A stretch of 64,000 nucleotides of DNA from Kappaphycus alvarezii (taxonomy: Eukaryota; Rhodophyta; Florideophyceae; Gigartinales; Solieriaceae), in assembly GCA_002205965.3 (NCBI GenBank), contig NADL03000699.1, positions 930,001-994,000 of the forward strand. The letters are read 5' to 3'. The position numbers and the translations under genes were made by a program. Shown one piece after another: positions 25,220-36,314 of this stretch; position 1 is the stretch's first letter; each line of letters opens with the position of its first letter. Under the pieces are notes generated by a model. The model was given only the letters and a program-made list of their open reading frames with translations, searched no databases and had not been told where the DNA came from.

Positions 25220-26862
25220 CTAACCGTATATGCCGTATGGTGGCGTGCGAAGGGACCCGGGACAGGACGGAATCGCTACAGACGACCAAACGACAGAACA
25301 GAGGCGTTGATAGTTCCTGCGGCGGATTGTAACGGTACCGGTAAAGAATCGGTGGCCGTGTGTGGGGATGAAGGAATGAATGAATTCATGACTGAATTCA
25401 CAAGAGGCGAGAGATGGCATTTGAAAGGGCGCAGAGAATCAAAGGCGATAGGCTGGAAGGTAAAGCTGGAGGAGGGTACTGGGCCTTTACAGAGATTATG
25501 GGGTTGACGGGCCCGAGGTTGCGAATCTTGCCTCCATGGGCGATCCCAGCGGATCACTAACAAATTGTGTCGCCTTTGTGCGTGCGGTGGATTTGATTCG
25601 GGAGACGATAGTGATATCAAGAGCGATGGGGTAGGAGTCGGACGAACAGGGCATGGCTTAGCACTACAGGAGAGTATCTGCTTGCCGCAGCTCGGCGAAG
25701 GGGATGGGGAGAGTGGTCTCGAACTCAAAGTCACGTCCGGCAGCCCCGATCAAATCGACCGCAAGCGCGATCAAATCGAAAGCAAGCACGTTACGAACCG
25801 AATTGTGAGGGTGGAGTCTGCCGAAACCAGACCTCCAGAGGTTGGCAGCGTGAGCCCAAAAGATACCCATCTATCCGCGACAGCGGTAGCAAGTAGGTGG
25901 CGGGCCAAGGGGAAGAACGCGAGGCCTAGGTGGTGCCTGGGCATCACTGTTCAGCGGATAGCGGGATCAGTGGTGGTGTTGGAGGGGAGGGCGGTAAGAA
26001 AGGCAGGGGCAGGGCTGTGGCGGGGGGCTAATCTGCAAATGCGGGGTCGTATGTACGCATTATTGCGTGGGGAGGGTACGCAGATGGTATTCTGCTGTTC
26101 GTCCTTCCAGTGAGGCCCGGACCGTAGCGTCCTACTGCACCCTGTTGAGATGAACAGAGTATTACTGGGTGCAGCAAGGACGTTGACAGCATAAGGGCCA
26201 AGGTCAGGGCGGGACGAGTAGACGTGGACTGCGGCGACGAAAGATCGTTCAAAAGGTTCTGTTTGTGAAGGGAGGGAACTTCGGGCGGCAGGGTGCCCGA
26301 GCAGCCGGGAGGTGCGCGGTGACAAGTTCCGAACGGTGCAGGCTCGGGCAGGGGCCGAGTCGATGATGCCGGCGGCGGCAGCGACATGAAGACTGGGATT
26401 AACCACTTAGAAACCATGACCACCCAGCCGTATTGGAAGGCCAGCCTGGGGCCAGGCGTGGTCAGTGAGGGTGACGCTGGTCAGGGACTCGTAGGAGGTC
26501 TTTTGAAGGTCGTGAAACTGGAGAGCAGCACTCTGAGAGTGTTGCATGGCGGACAAACGGAAAGCGTGTGCCACGAGACAGGCTGAGGCGTAAAGACGGT
26601 GCGTGAGGAAACACGCACGTGGGTCGGGAACGCCTTATAGTAGGTGAAGGGTGTTCCGACAAGCCTGTACTAAATCTTGAAGGAGGGATGTGGCGACGAT
26701 CAGGTTCCTAAGAGGGGCACCGGATGGTTCAAAGCGATGATTCGTGCATTGCTCGAGGGGAAGTCTAGATGGAAGGCAGAGAAGAATGGGGAGGGGATGG
26801 AAGGCCAGCCAATCGGATTTTCTCGTAGGTTGAGGGAAAGGCTGACGACAAGACCGCCGCAC
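25220..26862 (-). pseudogene. RT retroelement 3' part in right arm
   Basis: Mirror copy of 12102-13740, with the same truncated start and the same stops. A 182-codon plus-strand frame over 25565-26113 is only its antisense shadow; a one-base run-length difference near 26025 makes this frame longer or different from its mirror. Confidence 0.65.
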
Positions 26863-27110
26863 GATCGCTTGGATCATGTTGGTCTTGGTAAGAGTAAGTT
26901 TAGTTTTTCAATCTGACTGTTTTTTATTCAAAATATAGCAAAAACAGTTATTTCGCGCACCGTACCTGATAGGCGGAGCTGGAGTATAGTTCAGTGCTAG
27001 GATCACGAAACCAATTTAACAGGACTCAACCCGCGATTGGATAAGCCGGATTTATCTCTTCCAAGAAGAGACTTTCCCTCATCGAGTATCTATCGTATAC
27101 ACTGCAGGAC

Positions 27111-27990
27111 TGACTATACGGCTAAGAACTAACCGAATGTTCCACGTTAGGCACGTGCAGTGGGGCTCGCGATAGAATCGCCATTGTAACAGAAGACCAC
27201 AGTGTGCAACTTATGCGCGAGTAAATACGTCTGCAGATCACTCCTGTGGTTGTGTTGAACTTCTCTGCGATGCGCGGGATGAAGTCCTCGAGGAACAGAA
27301 TAGAGGCGAGGGATGGGGCACCCAAGGAGTCGAAGGCCAGGGGCTGAAACTTGAAGTTCGGTTCCTGGAGGGTGTTGTGCAAAGGGGGCGGGATCCGGCG
27401 TACCAGTTTGCGCTCCGGGTCTTTGACTTTGTCTCGGTGGGCAATGTCGGCGGCGCCGGCGGCCATTTGTGTGGCCCTTGTGCGCACGCCTTGTTTGAAC
27501 GGAGAGACAACGGTTTGGTCGCAGGCTATGGGGCGGACTTGTTGGCCAGTGGGCAAGGGGGGGTTGTATGAGAATGTCCGCAGGGCGGATATTCGTTCCC
27601 GGGACAAGGAGCGGGACTTTGTATTGGCAGTCCAGGCCCGCAGCGCGAGCAACGTGGCAGGCGAAAACGTTGCGTAGCGAGTTGTGGCGGTGCGGGCGAT
27701 CGAAGCCGGCGCTCTTGTAGAGACTACGCTTACATTAAATAAGAGAATGGACAATATTGCCTCTAGTGTGCGAGCAAGCACACAGCGCATTTTGTCCATC
27801 GGTTCCAACAGCTCTCTCATCGATGCGCGGAAAACGCGGGTGAGGCTGCCAATCGCTTGCCATAGGACTGCCCTTTTCGGGGATACTACACTCTCCGCAA
27901 GGACTGCATCGCTGACATGGGCACTTTGCCCAATCGCAACATACCTACGGCGAGTGCAATGCAAGCTCACAGTCCGTAACCATTTCAAGT
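27111..27990 (-). pseudogene. RT retroelement C-terminal fragment
   Basis: A fairly long open stretch (288 codons, 27988-27122) on the minus strand. Its end matches the RT-element tail: PIACDQTVVSPFKQGVRTRA, FKFQPLAFDSLGAPSL, RRIYSRISCTLWSSVTMAIL. The corresponding copy at 8110-8540 reads PIACDVAVTSPFKQSS and RIYQRISCALWSSVAMAIIS. The catalytic RT domain is absent, so it is a 5'-truncated copy. The conserved C-terminal block in several copies suggests a real domain of the element's protein. Confidence 0.65.
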
Positions 27991-28197
27991 CTCATGACAA
28001 AATTCCGCGCCTATTCCACGAGAACTCTACCCCACAGCAGAATAGAAAACAAACTGTTCGTCTTTAAACTGCGAGACTGGACAAGCACTACGGGGCACCT
28101 AACGTACACGACATGACCGGGCGCACCTCTCAGACTGCACCACAAGCACACGTTCCAAACTTGCACCACCCAAGCCCCTCCTCACCTTTCACCGTTC

Positions 28198-28973
28198 CTA
28201 CGGCAAAAACTTTCCCGCCAAAAGCTGCTGAATCGGGGTCATTCCCGTCAAAAATTCCTGATGCAACAAGCCCCCACAGCAATCATAGCCAAGCGACCGT
28301 TCTTAATCTCGGAAGTTTGCAACCTAGTGTACGTCTCGGCCCGAGAGCCGAGGCCCAACGGATCAAACGCAAATTCGCCCGGCTTGCGTGGCGAATCCAA
28401 GGCGACCATTTGCACGACGGCGGGAACGCCAATAATGATTTCAAACAAAGAGATCCACAACAGCAACTGATTGAGCGAACCCTGACCGACACCCCAGTCA
28501 TGGACGTCACGCGCGAGCTTGGGCGCCCCGGCGTAAAATGGAAGGTGTAATACTCCTGCACAAGCAATCCTACTACGCGAGCATACACACACGGCCTGAG
28601 CATGTCAAAGTGAGAAACCAACAGGTCAGTCATCCATTCATAGTACCAAAGCAGCGTCGTGGCAAGCGGGCAGCAGCAAAAAGTGTTCAAAGTCGGGACT
28701 TACAATGCTTGATTTCCGCCTCTTGAAGAAACTTGACGTTGAAAAAGTTGGAAAAGCCGAGGGGATCGAAGCCTGCGTAGCCCGGCATGTCTGGGGATAG
28801 TCTGGGCGGCTTTGGAAGGAAGGGACGGCAGGGGAGGCGTCCTGCATGGTGACGGAGGTGCGAACGGAGACGGGGGTGGAGGTGGTGGAGACGAGTGGGG
28901 CGCCGCAGAGATAGGAGCGGGAGAGGGGAACGGGACGGACGGAGAGGGCGGTGGAGGGGGTGAAGGCAAACAT
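28198..28973 (-). CDS. Lhcr-type chlorophyll a-binding antenna protein, one intron, frameshifted
   Basis: Plastid thylakoid antenna protein that binds chlorophyll and carotenoid, usually around photosystem I in red algae. Start ATG 28973 opens a Ser/Thr-rich transit peptide ([19 protein letters not shown]) up to VTMQDAS. The mature part has [17 protein letters not shown], helix 1 with the chlorophyll-ligand motif [25 protein letters not shown], a middle helix, and helix 3 [20 protein letters not shown]; it ends at 28198. One 108-bp intron (28596-28703) has GTAAGT and CAG ends. The GT-AG junction places Cys where the family has Gly after EIKH. Four single-base losses (near 28822, 28576, 28540 and in the C-run 28271-28275) must be allowed to read it through; all other family landmarks are present. 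About 222 residues, normal size. Confidence 0.85.
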
Positions 28974-30017
28974 GTTGACGGGGGTTGGACGGATGAGATG
29001 GGGGGTGGGTAGTGGTGGTCGGGAGGGGATGTGGTTTGGAGGGTAGCCGAGGATGGGGAGGGGATGGGGTGGGAAGAGGGAAATGTACGTATATGACAAG
29101 GAATTAAGTGGACGGGACCGTGGGTGTTTGGGCGACAGTTGCGGGCTTGACTGGATTACGGGAGATATTCGCACGGGGTTTGGGTGTGGGGGGTAGTGCG
29201 GCGTGCATGAAGCAGAGATTCAGATTTTTTTTCCTCCCACAGCTGCAGAGAGGTGGGTCAAAGCATTTCATTGAAAACCTAGTACCCTACTAGCAAACGC
29301 AGATCCGGATGTTGTCGGCTGAGTGAGCCAGTTTGGGGTGAAATGGGATTCCAGGTGCGCGGTACCGTATCATTGGCCGTGATTATAACGCTAGGCGGAA
29401 AATCATCCAGATCTTTTTCAAAAGTTGTCTTATCATTGGCTGCTGATGCTTACCCGCAATTCTCATACCAAACTTACTCATCAACCAGTAAAGACTCGCT
29501 TGTATCCAACTTTACTTGGTCCACATGTGCCCCGCAACACGCAGACGTTTAAATGAATCGATGATTGCATTCACTCAATCGAGTGACTTTGCAGCGATAA
29601 AAATAGCTTCTTATGGTCTTGCCATGCACATGTACCAGGTGCAACTTTGCCGATGAATTTATTCGTTATGTTGCAGACTCTGCAATTACTCTGCTCTCGT
29701 CCTGCCTGGTATCATTCTTAATAATGTGCTTACCGGTTTCTTACCCTCCAAACACTCTGCGCTTAATTTCCTAGACAGATTGCAGCATTCCGCTCCCTCC
29801 CCCATACCCCGCCTCTTCCCTCTAGACAACATTCGGCACAAAGTCCTTCCTGGGCTTAAAGTCCCCGGTAACCATCACCTTATCTCCCTTCACCTCATCA
29901 CAAGGAAAGTTGCCATTCCCAAGCACCCCCCCGTCACAACATAAGCCGTCATATCCTCCTTACTACACCACAACCCCCCCAACAAATCACACTGCGTCCT
30001 AGGCGCCGAACTCTCCA
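28974..30017. other. Intergenic, antenna gene upstream region
   Basis: No gene seen in 28974-29880. Between 29890 and 30017 a minus-strand frame contains Cys-rich peptide (CVVMESSAPRTQCDLLGG) that may be the frameshifted tail of the next gene. Confidence 0.35.
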
Positions 30018-30868
30018 TCACCACACATTCCCCTGCCACTCCGGCACCCCCGCCGTCATCTTCCTCGGTCCCAAGTCCTTCTGCACGCACCGACATCCGC
30101 AACTCAGCAAGATTTCCGAAAAGAACACCGCCGCATTCGGATCATTCCTGCTCTTTTGACTCACAGCATACAAAAATACCAGTGTGTCAATCTCGCTCCC
30201 GAATCTAGCCGTCACACGACAACGCTGCGACTCCTCGTTATCACGCCCAAACGGACAGTTTACCATCTCACTCGACGCATACTCAGCCCCCGGCACCCGC
30301 ACCTCCCCCAACTCTAGTTCCATCTCCTTCATCGCAGCGGCCGGTACAGTGTATTCCTGTTTCTTCAACAGCGTCCCGTCATACAACTTCATCTCGGGCA
30401 TAACCACCTTTCCATCCACCAATCCAAACATAGCCATGCTCTCCTTCCATCCTGCGTTACTCCTCACTCCCGACTGAGCATCCAGGTCATCCAGATCAAT
30501 CGCCTGCGGCTGCATTGTCCATCCGTTTGTCCGAATCACCAACGCTTGCATCGAGTCGTACACGCTCTCATCATTCACTCGTTTGATCAGGCAGTCTCCG
30601 TTTCGGAGTCCGGCTTGATGTCCCATCAATGTGTAGTTTCCAATGTATTGCTGCCCGGTCAGAAAGCTGCGATGCGGTCCACATCCGTTCACGTTGTATG
30701 TCTTCCCTTGACTTCACGGAACCCGGCCTCGTCGTCAAACGTCAAAATGTTGTTTGGGGCTTGTAGAATCTCATGTGCCGCAACGTAGGAGTGGCATTCA
30801 CCTCGCACATATCCTCCCATCAACAGTAAGACCCCGATCGCAAACGGTGCAAAAGTGTGGATAGCCAT
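30018..30868 (-). CDS. Secreted or lumenal protein of unknown family, frameshifted
   Basis: Start ATG 30868 opens a clear signal peptide (MAIHTFAPFAIGVLLLMGG) ending near GECHSY. The frame changes once at 30705-30707 (one base apparently lost in a G-run of the gene) and continues through VNGCGPHRSFLTGQQYIGNY to CGCRCVQKDLG. About 283 residues with scattered Cys (likely disulfides), no further membrane segment. The stop at 30018 may be premature: the neighbouring frame downstream to 29890 is also Cys-rich. I do not recognise the family and assign no function. Confidence 0.55.
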
Positions 30869-32094
30869 TTGTATGTGCGGATATGCGAAAAGACCTTGTG
30901 TTTCTTGTCTGCAAACCAGGGAGAAAGTCGATTGTATGTTTTGAAGGTCACTCTGATGGTTGTTCATTTCGGTGGGGAATCCCGACTCACCATTCCTATT
31001 TATACGCAGAGCTCGACGCTTTCAATTTCAACTAGCGCAAATCCGCACCAACGTCCAGGTGTGAACTCCATTGATTCAGAAGAGCAAGCCTTTGCACCTT
31101 TGCAATTGGAACCGGCCCGCCTCGCGCTCTCCTAATGTTTGTTTGCTCAAACGCTCCCATGTGCCGTGGTTCACTAGAAAAGGTGGGTGTGTTCGAATTC
31201 AACTGCACTCACCTCACCATGTACTGACTTTATTGACAAGCCCTGTTTATGGGGGCCCGGAGAAGGGGATATTGAAATTTGCATTCGAGCGGCTGGATCC
31301 CAGATTCAGTGTGGAAACCGTGGAGGTGTCCTCGCTTGCATAGAGTTTCAATGGCTTGATTGGGATCAAACGCCCCTCGCCGAATCTAAATTGGAAGCAT
31401 TTATGATCCGCAAGTACCTGCAGTTGAAATTTGGGAGACAGCCGGCACGGATCTCGGCACTCGGAGCACAGGCAATTGTCCTGAATTATACACCTACAGT
31501 ACGTCAACAGGTTGCAGGTCAGCCCTAGAGAAATAATGTATCCAAGGGCATTCTGCCTCAACGGGGTCCAACATTGCCTACGAGCCTCCCTTGCGAGCGT
31601 ATCGGCTTTCAACGTAATATGGTTCCTAATCAGCACGACAGATAAGAGCACATATCTCCCACGCAGCGCTCAAGGGAGATATTGGCATAATGTATGTGGG
31701 GTGCCGCTGCCAAGCGTCACATGTTTGGCTTTTCCATTCCTCCCAGGCCAATGCCTGCCTCCGTCCAAATCGGTTCGGATGACCTCTGACATGTGCTCTT
31801 GTCTCCGAAAAGCGCATACCAAGCCCGCTAGGATGTTCATCTGCCACTGTCCGAGCGATGGATCGGCGCAATGCGAATGCCATATGTGCAGGCAAGGAAG
31901 CCACCGCTAATCCTGGCCGGGCGGAACAAGAACGAAATCTCAAGTATCCAAGTTTTCTTACTTTTAACAAAAATGCATCCAATGGTCTCTGTGGTTACCG
32001 ACATCAAAACACGAGTGACGCGAGCAAGTTTAGCAAAAAATATCTACCACCGCTAGGCGTTTCTACTATCTCCGCTGGGATACATTTTCAATGG
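30869..32094. other. Intergenic, no gene recognised
   Basis: Open frames on both strands around 31187-31650 (up to 134 codons) overlap each other and match nothing I know. Nothing else is seen. Confidence 0.3.
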
Positions 32095-33269
32095 CTATGG
32101 CCGATGTACGTAAGTGGTGTAGACAATATGTCCGTTCAAGTCAACAGCCTGGACTTTCAGTTGAGTTGCGTCCTTTGTCAAGGAAAAGGCCATGAAGCCC
32201 TGGCGATCGAGTGCGAATCTCGAGTAGTCCCCGTACATGTCAAGTGGACTAATCTTTGAACCTGCGCCAGACACAAAAAGTTTATGCCATCCTTTTCATG
32301 ATGCTCCAACGAATGCTCGTGGCCGCCAATGTAAGCAGCTACCTTGTGCTCCTTGAAAATGGGCATGAGAATGGTCTGCAATTGTCTGCGCTGGGTGGAC
32401 TCATCAAGGCCATGCTCCGCAGAGCTGAAGAAGGGATGATGGCCAAAAACAATCCTCCACTTGGCCTTTGTCTGTGCCAATTGCTTTCTCAACGCGGCGA
32501 CTTGATTGTCGCGATAAAACTGGGTAATCGCATCGGTCTGCGTAAACTCATTCTTCAACTGATCGTCATGGTAATACATACACGTCGTGTCCAAAAACGC
32601 CATAAACACATCACCACTGTCTCAAAATAATAGGTATCCGGCATGCCCCACAGCGGTTCATTCCTCCCAAAACCGTCTGGGCCTTGACCTGCCCTTTATG
32701 ATCATGATTCCCCAAAATGACCTTCCAAGGCAGATCACTCAACGAGTCATGCGGGCGCACATAAACGTCCCTCCACGACCGATCGACCTGTCCGTCCGTA
32801 GACACCGGGATGCCATGGTCATAAAAGTTATCGCCCACACCGACGACAAACGCCGGCTTCAACTTGACAGCGGCGATACTCATCTCCGCAGCAACATCCC
32901 TCTGACAACACATGCCATCCCTCCCCCAATCACCGACGACCAAAAACACCAACGGCGACTCATCAACCGGCTGCAACATGGACTTGCCCACACGATGCCA
33001 GTACACATCTCCCCCGCGGTGACCACATTAAAAAACCAAAAGCGTCTCCTCCCCAACGCGGCATCACATCTTCTGGCCGCCTTTCTCTTCCACTCCACAG
33101 CGGACGCATACCTTGATGTGGTACGCGACGCATCAACGGCAGCAAGAATGACAAGTGCGGTAACCAGAGCGGCAACAAGGGCAATGAGAAGAATGCGGCG
33201 ATTGGCACGAGGGCTGGCACGCGTGTGACGGGAGGAGAGCTCGTCAAAGGCGTCGGCGGCCACCTCCAT
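32095..33269 (-). CDS. Purple acid phosphatase (type 5-like), membrane-anchored, frameshifted
   Basis: Metallophosphoesterase that hydrolyses phosphate monoesters at acid pH with a dinuclear metal centre. All five ligand blocks are visible in order: GDWGRDG, GDNFYDHG, GNHDHKG, FGHHPFF and GHEHSLEH. The end (KLFVSGAGSK...) matches the family and stops at 32095. Start ATG 33269 (MEVAADAFDELSS) leads into a basic segment and one hydrophobic helix (ILLIALVAALVTALVILAAV, about residues 26-45), so a type II membrane anchor facing the secretory lumen or outside is likely. About 391 residues. Four single-base losses are needed (C-run 33011-33015, near 32660, near 32613, near 32285). A short tandem repeat lies just upstream. 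Confidence 0.82.
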
Positions 33270-33346
33270 GTCGGGGGACTGGGGGTGGAGAAGGGGGGAG
33301 TGAGAATCCAGGATGCTTTTTGTGTGTTGTTTTTGTACGGGGGTTC

Positions 33347-33412
33347 GGGCGGGACGCGACGGGACGCGACGGGACGCCACGGGACGCGACGGGGCGGGAC
33401 TCGGCGGGACGG
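33347..33412. repeat. GGGACGCGAC decamer tandem repeat
   Basis: Four near-perfect 10-bp units (33351-33390), the third with one change, followed by degenerate G-rich units. Sits about 80 bases upstream of the phosphatase start, so in its 5' UTR or promoter. Confidence 0.85.
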
Positions 33413-33610
33413 GGGGGATTTGTGTTGCGGGTGGAAGAGAATGGGTGGTGTGGTGGGGCGATTGGAGGGGTGATTGACACGGGAATAAAAATACAAAAAT
33501 ATAGGATTTGTGGATGGTTGTAGGAGGGTGTGCGGGAATTTTAGACAAGTAAATGGAGAGTATCTACAAGTTTACGAGGCGGGCAGGTCCAGGGCGGGGA
33601 AGAAGGGTTA

Positions 33611-34135
33611 TCAAGTGCCGCCCTTTGCCATTGGATCGGAGCGTGCCTGTGCAAACAAGGCCTCCTGTTGTCGGAGCAACTCGTCCGTATCGACGTGTGG
33701 TTTCTCCTTTGCACCTCTTCTACCGCCTCTTGTTTTCAATTTATCATCTGCTTTTGCTCGTTCATACTCGTCCTCGACCTCTTTGCTGAAGCGTTCCATA
33801 CCGAGTGCGGTGAGTGCACGAAGGACATGTTCGGGGTGATTGTTTTCTTGCGATCTCGTTCGCAGATTTCGTTGGCCTCGGAGGAAAGGAGTTGGACAAA
33901 CTCAGTGCAACATGCGACGATGAGTTCGCGGGTTTCGGCGGTGAGTCGGACGTCGAGGGAGTTTGCCACCTCGTTTGCAAACTTGTTGACGGTTGCTTTG
34001 GGGAGGGCGACATCTGGATGACGAATCATGGTTTGGTGAGGATTGGCGGTTTGTGCAAGGGCGGGGAATGGGGATGGGGGTGGAGGATAACGTACCGGAG
34101 GAGGACGGTTGCGGGAGGTCGTCGTCTGAACCCAT
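33611..34135 (-). CDS. DR1: NC2-beta / Dr1 histone-fold transcription repressor, one intron
   Basis: Nuclear protein that pairs with NC2-alpha through a histone fold and represses TBP-dependent initiation. Exon 1 (34135-34096) encodes MGSDDDLPQPSSS, like the short acidic start of Dr1. An 82-bp intron (34014-34095) has GTACGT and CCAG ends. Exon 2 opens with DVALPKATVNKFANEV and has the highly conserved CCTEFVQLLSSEANEIC and RKKTITP, then, after one lost base in the G-run 33833-33836 (C-run in the gene), the downstream frame ALGMERFSKEVEDEY, with LLRQQEALFAQAR near the end as in animal and plant Dr1. About 147 residues, slightly shorter than the family because the Gln-rich tail is missing. Confidence 0.9.
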
Positions 34136-34709
34136 GGGATTGGTGACAATTGACGCGGCTGGATACTGGATACCGACAGTGTCGATGGATTGATCTGGAT
34201 GGTTTTGTCTGGCCTTTTTGTATTTGAGCGGCTAGGTACGGTAGCTTCTAGCTAGTTGGATTGCAGTGCAACTGTTGTTGCCGGGGAAGGTAAGCTACGG
34301 ATACGGCCACATTCCGCCTAGTCTCAACTTTACTGCACAAAATCTTGTTTTTGTATTACTTACTTTAAGCAAGTTACGCAAATGACAATTATACAAGTGG
34401 TCCATTTCAATTGGCTCATGAATATATTGAATCAATTTTGTCACAGGCTGATGACGTCATCAACAGCAGGGCAATATTAAAATACCTTACATTTCAGAGC
34501 ATATTCGCCACTGCCCCCACACCAGGTACAGCAAGGACGGCGGCCACCTCCCTCATACTTGCCGCCTTGTACAACTCGTGCATACGAATATTTGAGCATC
34601 CATACCCTCCTACTTGACAACTCCCACCCTCCTTCCCAAACCCATCTTCCGTCAACCATCAACCACCCACTCTCCGTCCCCCCCCCCCCTACTAACCTCA
34701 CACCTCACA
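34136..34709. other. Divergent promoter region, no gene
   Basis: Lies between the starts of the NC2-beta gene (minus) and the poly-Cys protein gene (plus). AT-richer centre, C-rich pyrimidine tract just before 34710. No GTAC cluster. Confidence 0.4.
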
Positions 34710-34999
34710 ATGTCCCGCCTCCCCCTCCTCCTCCTCCTCCTCTCCCTCCTCCCCCTCCTCCTCCCATCACCCCCTCCTCCGCAACCCCCCTCTCCCTCAC
34801 CATCACCCCCGCCAACCCCACCTCAACCTTCCCCAACCTAGTCACTAACCGACAAATAGTCGACTCTATAGAAGACGCCGCCGAATCCGCCTCGGAACGT
34901 ACCGGCCTTTCCGTCGGCGTCATCATCGCCATCGCCGCAGCCGCAGTCGGTCTCGTCCTCTTCTTCATCATCCTTTGTTGCTGCTGCTGCTGCTTTTAA
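34710..34999 (+). CDS. Small one-pass membrane protein with poly-Cys tail (paralogue 1)
   Basis: Start ATG 34710 gives a Leu-rich signal peptide (MSRLPLLLLLLSLLPLLLP). The frame must change once in the CT-rich stretch 34711-34770 to reach the body (TPSSATPLSLTITPANP). The body ends in VDSIEDAAES..., TGLSVGVIIAIAAAAVG, a hydrophobic helix and the terminal CCCCCCF. About 96 residues. Inferred topology: short lumenal/external part, one helix, and a cytosolic Cys cluster directly at the membrane edge, a setting typical of S-acylation. Clearly paralogous to 36315-36617. No known family recognised. Confidence 0.65.
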
Positions 35000-36314
35000 T
35001 ACACATCCACCACACCCTGCCCGACAGAACAAATAAACCATTCCAAACTATCTCCACCGCTCACTCCCGTCCCTCTTGCCCGTGCACCATGCCCAATGCC
35101 CGTGAAATCCGGTTTTACGATCGCAGTCGCGCATTTCAAGAGTCTTGGCTTGAGGGGGGAAAGTTGTGTGGGTGGGGACGGCGGAGCGGTGCTTGTGGGG
35201 CGGAACCTGGTCGCATGATTGGGGGTGACATTGGAGCAACGGTGCGGAATTTCTGCGTTGTGCGCGCTATTGGCCATGGCTTGTTGTCGTTGAGGAGCTG
35301 TCTTTTTGTGGGCGTCATGCCAACACTTTTTGTCCTTGGGTTTTGCGCTTGCGGATGGAGAGGTGCGTGTGGGATGTTTGTGGGTGGGGTGGGAAGAGGA
35401 TGTTGCGATTGCGCCTGGTGACCATGGCTTTGCGGCGTTTTGGGGTTTGATTGACTGTGGCTGCGTTTTCATGGTAGAGTTGGGAGCGATGGTGGTAGAG
35501 CGTTGGTAAAAATTGACTGGGCGGTGGTTTGAGGTTGTGATGATGTCGGTGACGGTGGTGCTATTTGTGAGGACGGCAAGGTGTGCCCTGTTTAACTCCC
35601 GACTGCCTGATATGATATCCTGCTTTTGGGAGCGCTCATGTTGCCATCGAGTTGTGTAAAGTTTCTACACCTGCAACTGCATTTTTGGGTCTGCGATGCC
35701 ACGTTTGCAGCTCTATGCAATTGAAACCTCCACGTCTCAAGAGGTTTAGAGTTGACAAGGCCCGCTCTGCCACTCGTCGTGTTACTGACAACATAATTAA
35801 AGCACAACTGCCGGTGATGTACAAACCACCGCGCAATTCCCCACACTCACAGCCTCGTGTGACACACCAACCAGCTAATACCTCAATCTACACCTCTCTC
35901 GGTACTTTCGACATCCACAGTATGACCACAAGTTTACAATGGTCAACCAACAATTCCCTTTAACGATTCCTGCAACGATTCTCTAATATGATTCCTGCAA
36001 CGATTCCCTCACTACAAGATAAAAGGCCCTTATTTTCCAACGCAAAAACATCCCACAGCGCACGTGATTGTCTCGTAACCGACTTGCCTCTCAAACCGTA
36101 CCATTCCACAAGCGCGCCCTGCAAACCGGCCCCATTCCACCGGCCCGCCATATTCCGGTACAACACTGCCCAGCAACACTGCAGTACCAGCGATGCGAAA
36201 CGTTTCATCCACCTCTCATAAACCCAATCGGTATGCATCCGCCTAATACAGCGCGCTTCCAACTCTCAACTCCCACCACCCGAAAACGTCCGCCTCAAAA
36301 CCTCCCGACATAGC
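35000..36314. other. Intergenic between the two poly-Cys genes
   Basis: A minus-strand frame of 158 codons (35472-34996, basic, His/Pro-rich, ATG-started) overlaps the end of the previous gene and has no recognised domain; it may be chance in GC-rich sequence. Nothing else found. Confidence 0.3.

Larger units (their letters stand above)
23822..26862 (-). repeat. Right arm of 3.04-kb inverted repeat
   Basis: Reverse complement of 12102-15140. Outside 26862 the sequence differs from that outside 12102 apart from a short atgatcc shared near both edges. No clear direct target duplication was found at the two outer edges. Confidence 0.92.

Noticed and set aside
25565..26113. 182-codon plus-strand frame in the right arm (and 195-codon mirror at 13397-12810)
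   Set aside because: Antisense to the RT-element tail; the two mirror copies differ by run-length indels and show no family.
34996..35472. 158-codon basic minus-strand frame, considered as a small zinc-finger or SERF-like protein
   Set aside because: Cys/His spacing does not fit and the frame overlaps the end of the poly-Cys gene; kept only as a note.
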